Assembly (NCBI GenBank): GCA_002005505.1
Contig: MVGU01000530.1
Coordinates: 267,501-305,000, forward strand
Length of the DNA: 37,500 nucleotides
Origin: Botryococcus braunii
Lineage: Eukaryota; Chlorophyta; Trebouxiophyceae
Direction of reading: 5' to 3'
Position numbers and translations under genes: made by a program
Shown here: positions 1 to 21,100 of the stretch, in pieces
Layout of the letters: each line of letters opens with the position of its first letter
Position numbering within the stretch: position 1 is the first letter of the stretch
Notes under the pieces: generated by a model
Databases searched by the model: none
Seen by the model: only the letters and a program-made list of their open reading frames with translations
Told to the model about the DNA's origin: nothing

Positions 1-270
1 CAAAATTGTCGACAACGATGATGATAATAATGGTGATGCTGATGATAAGCGCCTGGTGATTATGATGATGGTGATGCCAGTATACGACAAGAAAAAGGCG
101 GGAGAAAGTGCGGCACAATGTCAGGAATGTGAATGTGAGGTTTTGTTGATTCATATTCATGTGAGAGACCGAGCCCTCAGGTCTGACCCCATACCATGAC
201 ATGCCTACTTCCTCTAGATGTTGCCCTTTGAGAAGCGAGAGTGGAAAAGAGATTGTAGAGAGCCACCCAC
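1..270. repeat. Intronic sequence with GAT-rich trinucleotide stretch
   Basis: About 20-80 is an imperfect run of GAT/GGT triplets. The whole stretch lies downstream (minus strand) of the last visible RTEL1 exon, so it is probably intron. I looked for the expected next helicase exon (motif V region, GKxSEGxDF) on the minus strand and did not see it, so it should lie outside the window. Confidence 0.5.
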
Positions 271-7445
<7,175 letters not shown>

Positions 7446-7929
7446 AGCGGCTTCCCACTCTACTCAGCGTTGCCTACCAAGAACGAGTCCATGCCATTGT
7501 ACTGGCATTCGATACCAGGTGCTTTACAAGTGCACATTTAAAATTGCACGTATCGGAACATAAGGGTAATAAGGGCATGTGGTCGTCAAAAAAAGGGTCG
7601 CGAAGGTTGATTGGAGCCTGTTACCTACTGATAAAGGGGTTGGATAACGTCAAGACTGATATCGATTGAACAAGTAGAGTAAAAAGCGGCAGTGGAAACG
7701 TTTTGACTGATATGTTATGCATGATCTGGCGCCAGGGCCTGGCCAGCTGCTCTGAGGCAGTTCAGATTGTGCACGTGACTCCGGAAAGGGCGGAATTAGC
7801 ACGTGACGCAGTACGGGAGGGTCTGCCCGAGCTACGAATTCGGGATTTGGAAGAACAGCAGCATTTCTGTTAAACTATCGACGTTATTACATACATCATC
7901 ATTAAAGCCCTACTTTATTGATCAGAAAT
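7446..7929. promoter_or_regulatory. Divergent promoter region RTEL1/NAGK with paired CACGTGAC boxes
   Basis: The start codons of RTEL1 (minus) and NAGK (plus) are 484 bp apart, so this interval must hold both 5' UTRs and promoters. Two copies of CACGTGAC occur at 7772-7779 and 7800-7807, 28 bp apart in the same orientation. CACGTG is the core bound by bHLH and bZIP factors (E-box/G-box). I see no clear TATA box. The boxes are visible; their function is inferred. Confidence 0.5.
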
Positions 7930-13260
<5,331 letters not shown>

Positions 13261-13904
13261 GCCTCAGCTGTGTAACCTCAAGACACCTCATCGTACCTTA
13301 ACACCTCAAGTAGCTACTCAACGTTTGCGGTTGATGCCGGCTTGGGTATTCCAGGCCAAGACAAAGCACTCTCACAAATTTAAACGAGGAGGGTTTGGGG
13401 TCAAATGCACTCATCTATTCCGATTGAACAAGGTTGGACTTTGGAGCCCTTCTTAGTAGACACCCGAGAGGGTACAACCAAGGCTCGGTTCAACGTACAC
13501 CCGAGACGGTACACCAAGAAGGTCGGCTGTCTCTGCTTTTCCACATGAAGGCAGAAGCTTCTAAAGGCTTAAGCCCGGCTTCTAAAGGGGCTGGAAGGGG
13601 AGTTAAGAGTGCGGGGTGGAGGCAAGTGAGTGGATTTTCTGTGAGGTGCGGTGCAATGAAACGTTATGGAACCGTACAGAGTTGATTGGGAATGTGTATA
13701 GAGGATTTGTGATGAAGAATGTGGGAGGTGATGGGGAAGCTGGAATTGGGGGGAACTCAGAATTGTTGATTGTGAAGGGTGCATCAAGGGAGAGGGTATG
13801 GGGAATGAGAGGGATAGCGTAAGAGATGGGCAGGGATGGGTACATGTGTGAAATGGGAAGGTGGGATGGGAAGGGGTGGATGTGGGATATGAAACGAGAG
13901 ACTT
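13261..13904. other. No gene seen; NAGK 3' flank up to gypsy A
   Basis: This contains the presumed NAGK 3' UTR and G/A-rich intergenic DNA. A near-duplicate of ACACCCGAGA plus GGTACA occurs at about 13460 and 13498. No coding region is supported. The last five bases, GACTT at 13900-13904, are the left target-site duplication of gypsy A. Confidence 0.6.
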
Positions 13905-14106
13905 TATAGTGGCAAAGGAAGAGAGAGAGAGACGAGACACCAGTCAGGTTAGAGCATTCAGCGGAATCTGTTACAAGCCGGTCAGCACCGGGACTTCCTT
14001 CGACGCCAAGACGCGTGCCACTTTCCAGAACCTTCATTTCAGGACCCGGCAGCTTCCTGCCCAAAATCCTACACATTTCAGGACCTGGCAGCTTCCTGCC
14101 GTTACA
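13905..14106 (-). repeat. Gypsy A terminal 3' LTR
   Basis: 202 bp, identical by eye to the 5' LTR. It is preceded in element orientation by a purine tract and flanked outside by GACTT. This copy, not the one at 14413-14610, pairs with the 5' LTR. Confidence 0.93.
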
Positions 14107-14121
14107 ACTTCCCCCTCCCCT
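14107..14121 (-). other. Gypsy A polypurine tract
   Basis: On the minus strand AGGGGAGGGGGAAGT lies directly before the terminal 3' LTR, the expected plus-strand primer site. A variant, AGGGGAGGGGAAAGT, lies before the internal LTR copy at 14611-14625. Confidence 0.85.
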
Positions 14122-14412
14122 ACATGGGAGCGTCCTCGCTCACATCAGAGCAGTCATCACGAGCAAGACTCTGTAAGGTAAGAGTTCTTCAAGCAGTGTA
14201 CATGCCGTCTACACTCGAGCAACAATATTTTTTTACACACATAGCTTTGGCGACAAGTTTGTTGAGCCTCCAATGGTGAGGTACGCCAGGGTACGTCAGT
14301 GAGCTTTGTTCATCATCATTCATGGCTTGAAATTGTCATGGCGGGCTTCAAAGTGGATCGATGATCTACACTTAACATCATGCGCGCGCTATACAGCTCA
14401 CCGTACTGAACT

Positions 14413-14610
14413 TATAGTGGCAAAGGAAGAGAGAGAGAGACGAGACACCAGTCAGGTTAGAGCATTCAGCGGAATCTGTTACAAGCCGGTCAGCACCGGG
14501 ACTTCCTTCGACGCCAAGACGCGTGCCACTTTCCAGAACCTTCATTTCAGGACCCGGCAGCTTCCTGCCCGAAATCCTGGCATTGGACCTGGCAGCTTCC
14601 TGCCGTTACA
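14413..14610 (-). repeat. Extra internal LTR copy of gypsy A
   Basis: A third LTR copy of 198 bp differs from the other two near its 5' end: CCCGAAATCCTGGCATTGG replaces a stretch with ACACATTTCAGG. It is followed on the plus strand by the same 3' UTR as the terminal copy. Confidence 0.9.
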
Positions 14611-14916
14611 ACTTTCCCCTCCCCTACATGGGAGCGTCCTCGCTCACATCAGAGCAGTCATCACGAGCAAGACTCTGTAAGGTAAGAGTTCTTCAAGCAA
14701 TGTACATGCCGTCTACACTCAAGCAACAATATTTTTTTACACACATAGCTTAGGCGACAAATTTGTTGAGCCTCCAATGGTGAGGTACGCCAGGGTACGT
14801 CAGTGAGCTTTGTTCATCATCATTCATTGCTTGAAATTGTCATGGCGGGCTTCAAAGTGGATCGATGATCTACACTTAACATCATGCGCGCGCGATACAG
14901 CTCACCGTACTGAACT

Positions 14917-15037
14917 TCCCACTTGTATAACAACGGGGTGACACGCGGGGAGCAACTAAGCCCTTCTCCCTCCCCCCGGCGGGCAGCCATGCTGTACCCG
15001 CAACAAACAAGTGCAGGAAAAGATCGCCTCTCCGTGT
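14917..15037 (-). other. Gypsy A 3' untranslated internal region
   Basis: A short non-coding piece between the pol stop and the first unit of the duplicated UTR-LTR block. It contains a purine-rich stretch on the minus strand around 14963-14982. Confidence 0.6.
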
Positions 15038-17162
15038 CTAAGTCCGCCTCTTCTTAGCCGTAGTATTCGTAGTTGCTGAGGCATGCGCATTACTTCGCTT
15101 CTTAGTACCGTTGCCTGCAGCCGCGACACCATTCGTGCGCTTCCGTGTTCCCACCTTCTCATTGAGAGCGCGACCAGCCCAGTACTCCTGGACAACCTCT
15201 TGGGCATGTTCTATTAATCCTGCTTCTGGTTCCCATGAGTTTCGCTCAGGCCCGTAGCCTTTCCATTTTACCAAGTATTCTTTCTTCGGCGCATGGTGTG
15301 CAGCCTTCTTCTCTCGATGCATCAAAATACACTCCACCTCGTATTCCCAATCACCATCAATCCAATCTGGCGGAGGTGAGGGAGCCACATTGACACCCTT
15401 ATGATATGGCTTCAACAGCGACACATGAAACACATTGTGAATGGTGTATTCATCAGGCAACTCCAGCCTATATGCAACAGCGCCAATTCTAGCCAAAATC
15501 TTGAATGGCCCAATGAAACGAGGCAAAAACTTCTTGGTGCCAGGATGCTTCCAACGAATATTCTTAGTGGACAAGAGTACTTCTTGCCCAACTTCATACT
15601 CAACATGTCTGCGCCCCTGGTTAGCATAAGTGCGCTGCCTATCTTGTGCCTCAATCAGGTTGCGCTTCGCTAACGCGAGATCATCATGCAACTTTATAGC
15701 AAATCTTTTAGCCGACGGAAAAGTGGTCCCAGAAATCACTGCAAAAGGCTCAATAGGATCCTCCCCATACACCAACCGGAATGGAGTTGTGCGAACGGAT
15801 TCTTGATAAGCATTGTTATAAGCGAATTGTGCGGCTGGCACATGCACATCCCAATCATGTTGTGGAGGACTAACATAATGCCGCAACATGTCCTCCACAA
15901 TGCGATTCACACGCTCAGTTTGGCCATCAGTCTGTGGATGATAAGCCGTTGAAAAGACAGACCTCGTGCCCAAAATTTTAAACAACGCTTTAGTGAAGGC
16001 ACTCGTGAACACCGTTCCGCGATCAGTCAACACCTCTTTAGGCATACCGTGCAGATTAAACACACGATCCACAAACACATCAGCAAGACCTTCAGCAGAC
16101 AGCTGATCAGTTGTTGGGATGAAATGCGCATATTTAGACAGTCTGTCCACAACCACAAGGATAGCATCATTCCCGTTCACCGTTTTGGGTAAGTCAGTAA
16201 TAAAATCCATGGAGATGCTTTCCCACCTTCGTGAAGGAATTGGTAGAGGCTGCAGCAGACCAGCTGGCAGTGAGGTATCCACCTTGTTGCGCTGGCACGC
16301 ATCGCAAACGCGAAGAAAATCTTCAACACCTTCCCTCAGCTTCGGCCACCAAAAATACCGTTGTATTTTCTCCAACATTTTAGTCCGGCCCACATGGCCT
16401 GCCTGTGGCACTTCATGGTTTTCTTTGAGAATGGCTTCTTTGAGCTCTTTATCTTTACCATCTGCCATTTCGGGAACATACATTGCTTTTCCACGGAACC
16501 AGTAACCATCTTTAGCGACCAACTTCACTCTTTGTCTTTTACGCCCATCCCTTAGAAGATGATCCTTCTCATACGCGGTCCGTATGCGGTGCAACCAGTC
16601 TTCCCCCTCGGGGCACCACATGGTGAACCCATCCGGGCACGCGTCGCCCGAGTCACTTGCTGCTCTAGGGACCACCCCACCTAATGGCGGGGCCGTACCG
16701 CCTCCAGTGGAACGCGCCCCCTTGCGCGTAAGTACAGCACACCTAATACGATGACCTATGCCGCGCCCCCCCATCGCGGCCCTATGCTGAACAGAGCCCC
16801 TAGGAGTGTGCACCAAAGAATTAACGACGAACGCTGGATTCCTACTCAAAGGGTCCGCAACATTAGTACGACCGGGCTCATACTTCCACTCTATAGAGTA
16901 CATCTGGAGCAACTCCGACCACCTGGCTTGCCGAGGGCTCAAAACCGATTGGGACGGCAAAAACGTGTTTGCTGCATGATCAGTGACCACTTCAAAGGGT
17001 TTCCCAAGGAGATAACATCGCCAATCAGTCAATGCCATACACACTGCAGCCAACTCTTGCTCGGTGACATGATAATTTCTCTCAGCATCAGAAAATTTCC
17101 GGCTCATATAGGCACATGGGCGTCCATTTTGCTCAAGCACAGCACCAACACCATTCTTTGAG
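15038..17162 (-). CDS. Gypsy A pol, RNase H, integrase and chromodomain
   Basis: The frame resumes at the copia insertion point with KNGVGAVLEQNGRPCAYMSR (RNase H) and TVTD-type residues. It runs through an HHCC zinc domain (HEVPQAGH...CDACQR) and a DDE core (MDFITDLP, TDRGTVF, GQTERVNRIVEDML). A chromodomain WEYEVECIL...YLVKWKGYGPERNSWEP follows, then a Lys/Arg-rich tail ending TAKKRRT. Chromodomains of this family steer integration to marked chromatin. The C-terminal half is open over 2.1 kb. A stretch between RNase H and the zinc domain is Gly/Arg-rich and unlike other elements. Confidence 0.93.
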
Positions 17163-17853
17163 TGTTGTGTTAATTAATTTTATGCCTTTCCCTCAGAGGA
17201 GTAATAATGGCAAGTCTCCGTATGAAGACAATACCAATTAGGAAAGAGAGGCAGAACCCTGAGTTCTGCCAGGCAATACATGCATTTGAACGAAGACTAT
17301 CATAACGCAAGTTACAGACACGTTTGTAGAAAGGAGGCATATGGGGCAAGCACGGATAGGGAAGGCACTTGGTTGGAACTATAGTGGCACTCCGGGTGTC
17401 TATCAATCAGTTGCTAACCAGTCCTTGACTTGTATATGTCCGTGCCTACTTAACAACGCACAAGTAGGAGGACATCGTCTAACACCCTCCGTGCCGCCAC
17501 CATGCAGGTGACTTAATCCTTATTGTATTCCTGGATTTAGCACTCAGATGAACATTGTTAGAACATGTTAGACATAAAGAGTTGAGTTTAGCTCATCGGA
17601 CAAAGTAATGAACACGACCTGGGTGAGAGCAGGTTAGGCGTGTTTGAACTGCGTCACCTTGTTAGGAGAGATGAGAGATATTGTAACACTTGGTTGGAAC
17701 TATAGTGGCACTCCGGGTGTCTATCAATCAGTTGCTAACCAGTCCTTGACTTGTATATGTCCGTGCCTACTTAACAACGCACAAGTAGGAGGACATCGTC
17801 TAACACCCTCCGTGCCGCCACCATGCAGGATACGCCAAGCCCAGAATATTTCA
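17163..17853 (+). repeat. Copia 5' LTR
   Basis: 691 bp, starts TGTTGTGTTAAT and ends AATATTTCA. It contains a 143-bp direct repeat (17366-17508 and 17687-17829) with sequence such as TTGGTTGGAACTATAGTGGC and GTGCCGCCACCATGCAGG. Confidence 0.96.
17366..17829 (+). repeat. 143-bp direct duplication inside the copia LTR
   Basis: Copies at 17366-17508 and 17687-17829 appear identical and are separated by 178 bp. Both copies are in both LTRs, so the duplication predates this insertion. Each ends GCCGCCACCATGCAGG, a Kozak-like ATG context. Confidence 0.9.
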
Positions 17854-17867
17854 GGTTATGGGCCCAC
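17854..17867 (+). other. Copia primer binding site of internal initiator-tRNA type
   Basis: GGTTATGGGCCCAC directly follows the LTR. As I recall the initiator tRNA-Met sequence, it is complementary to the anticodon stem-loop (GTGGGCCCATAACC), not to the 3' CCA end. Drosophila copia uses such a half-tRNA primer. No TGG-type 3'-end site is visible here. Confidence 0.75.
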
Positions 17868-18190
17868 GGGCTCGGATGCTGAGAGTGGGTGGCGCCTAAA
17901 TCGGAGCTCACTAGACTGTGAATGGCGAAGAAGCGGACAAAGCAAACAGCCAGGAAGACCACCAACCTCAACGTTCCAGCGCGCTTGAGATCAGGACCTC
18001 CGTCATACAACGAACTAATCAGAGAAGGAGGACAACGTGGAGACCGCAATCCTGACGAGAGAGCCTTTATCGTCAAAGACTACATCTTTCACCTTCACGT
18101 TGGCTGTCCGTTAGCTCAACCCACCTGGTTCAGAAGTAAGATCTTGCTGCTACCTTGCGAGTACTGGAGTTATAAGACAACTGGGGAATT
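17868..18190 (+). other. Copia 5' leader
   Basis: 323 bp between the primer site and the polyprotein ATG. No recognised gene; presumably the untranslated leader with packaging signals, which cannot be seen by eye. Confidence 0.5.
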
Positions 18191-21100
18191 ATGACTTCCA
18201 AGAAGAAAGGATCATCAGCTAGTGGAGCATCAACGTCAAGCAGTGAACCAGCCTCATCCACACCCATCAGAGAACCGTGTACTCCCAGCACCTCAAGATG
18301 CAGCGGAGATGAGCTGCCCAAGATTATCCCAACAAATGTCAAGGTACACATAAAACTGAAGGAACGGGGGACAAATATTATTGTTTGGAAGAATGCATTT
18401 TTGGCAGCAAATGAGTCAAAAGGGTCTTTGCCTGCCATCCTGGAGGCTATGCCTGGTACAGCACATGACGCAGCCGCAATGTTACTGATTTATGAGTCAG
18501 TCCCAGAGGAATGGCTGGGACCTCTGTCTAATCTGCCCTCTGCTTATGATGCATATGAGTTCATCTGCAGAAAGTTTATTGGTGGATATAATATCGAGGC
18601 CAATGCAGATTGGCTCCAAGAAATGAGCCAGGGAATGAAACATGACGAGACGATTTCGCAATATGTCAACAGAATGATCAACCTGAAGGCATGCCTTGAC
18701 AGGAACAACCATGCTCTACTGGATGCACACGTTGCAACCCAGATTGTGCAGGGCTTGCCTGATGCAGCTAAAGAGCCAGGAATGATCACAACTGCTGCAG
18801 CACAACCCCTGGAGAAGCTGGCTGGACTTCTGCGCAACACAGCAGCTGCAGTGGGTTTTGATGAATATGCTCCTCGCCAACCAAGGGTTTTGGCTCTTGG
18901 ACAAGGCTCCAGTGGAGCCAATACCCCACCAGCTGCCAGTGCAGTCCATCAGCAGGCCCAACCAACTGTCTCTGAGGCCAAGTCCGAGACTAAGGGCATC
19001 TGCAACTACTGCAATAAGAAGGGGCATTACTGGAGGGACTGTCGAAAGAGGAAGCGGGACGAGGAGACCCAACGGAACGTAGTGGCAGCGGTCCAACAAT
19101 TGCAGGGAATGTGGCCACAGGGACCTCCACATATGGGTGGCCCACACCCTCCTGCAGCCCAGCTGGCGCACCCTGGACTGGATGCCTTTCCGGCATGGTT
19201 CCAACCCCCAGCTCCCCCACCTCCACCACCTGGAGGTATGCCATACATAATTTCCCTCAACATCCTGAAGACTCCTGTCAGAAATTCGTCTCTGCAATCC
19301 TGGCTGGTGGACAGTGGAGCATCTGTACATCTGGTGAATGATGTGACCCTACTACATAATCCAACTGTGCATGCCAAACCCATCCCATTACATCTGGCCA
19401 CTTCAGATGCCACTGGAGGAATTGTAGCATCAGGCTCTGTCTGCATCCTCAGTCGAGTGGGAGTTCCCCTGTGGATACATCATGTTCAGTGTGTTCCTTC
19501 TGCAACCTCAAACATACTGTCAGTATCTGCAGCATTGCGGGATGGGGCAGTCTTTCGCACAGATGATGTTGGAGCGTTCACTGAAGTCTGTGGTCCAAAC
19601 AGCTGGAGGTCTCGGATCAGTGCAGAGAAAGGGCTATTTTATATTCATCAAGTTGTAGCTCTGAGTCCCAGTGTTAACCACAGAAGAATTTCAGCTGCTG
19701 TGAAGTCCAAAACCCCCACCCAAAACTCACACAACTGTGCCAGACGATACCTCTGGCATAGCAGAATGGGACATCCAGGTGAAACATGGATGCAGCGCCT
19801 AACCAATGAGGACCTGGTCTCGGGACTTGATACATCCCTATGTCCCTGCTCCAATTGTCCAGTCTACTGTGAAGCATGTATTGAGGGAAAGACGTCTCGG
19901 CCTCCATTTGGAATAAGCAGTAGACCAGCTGTTGAACCACTTGACAGAGTACATATTGACACTGTGGGCCCCATTTTTCCTGCTGCAGTAACTGGTGAAC
20001 GTTACTGGGTGACTGCTTTGGATGAGTCATCTCAGTTAAAGGCGGTCCTGCCTGTGAAGTCCAAAGATGCCATCAGTGCTGCTGTGAGGGACCTCATTCT
20101 ATACTGGCAGACCCAGAAGAAAACCAAAGTGAAGTGTGTCCGGTGTGACCGTGGAACTGAATTTCTGAATGCCACGTTCAAAGAATTTTGTGCATCCCAG
20201 GGGACTAAATTGGAGACCTCAGCTCCTTACACCCCGCAACAGAATGGAGCGGCTGAAAGAGCCAATCGCACCCTCAAGGAACGTACCAGGACTCTTCTGG
20301 CTTTTGCAGCTGCCAGTCCAACGTTGTGGAAGGAGGCCCTGGAAACTGCATGCACCCTACTGAACATGGGTCCCAGTACCGGGAGGGACCGCACGCCATC
20401 AGAATTATTTTTTGGCTACAAACCAAATGTAACCCCACTGCGTACCTGGGGTTGCTTGGCCTTTGTGCACATTCCTGATGTCCAGCGCTCTGTGTTTTCC
20501 CCTAAAACTGTGCCAGGGATGCTTACTGGTTACTCAGCCTCCTCCAAAGCCTATCGGATCTATGTGGGAGGGGGTATCTGGAAGGAGAGCAGAGATGTGG
20601 TTTTCGTGGAGCACCTCAGGGGAGCCTCTCGGGTTGGCATGAGCGTTTCCTCAACACAGTCTACAGAGTTTCTGTGTCCTGAGCCCTCTGCAAGTGACAC
20701 TCCCCCAGTCTTTCCCGGCACCTCCCCTGGCACAACCAACATCAGCCTTGAGACAGATCTTGATGACCCACACAGTGAGCCTGAGTACCTGCCAGCCTCC
20801 AGCAACCTCCCCACACAGCCTGTCACAGGACCCCCCAGTGAGGCTGAGCCCGAGCCTGAATCCAGAAGACTGTGTGACCCAGTGGAGATGGATCAAACCC
20901 TGGAGGCAGTACAGGACTTAGCCAGAGGAGTGAGACAGGACTCCCACCTTCGACCGCAGATGGAGCGAGCCCAGGAGGTCCTCAGACCAACTAGGTCTGA
21001 TTGCCGCAACCACCAATTGGATGGCCTGACCCGGGCTCAACGACACGAACAACGCACTGCCGCCAAAGACCTCCTGCTGCCACAGGAGAAGGGAGAGAGC

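Larger units (their letters stand above)
13905..14916 (-). repeat. Tandem duplication of LTR plus 306-bp 3' UTR at gypsy A 3' end
   Basis: Units 13905-14412 (508 bp) and 14413-14916 (504 bp) each consist of an LTR plus the adjacent 3' internal region including the purine tract. They differ at scattered positions. The duplication is present once at the 3' end and absent from the 5' end. Confidence 0.9.

Noticed and set aside
17644..17988. Short plus-strand frames in the copia LTRs (also 24093-24332)
   Set aside because: They are present in both LTRs, run into unrelated sequence and match nothing recognised.
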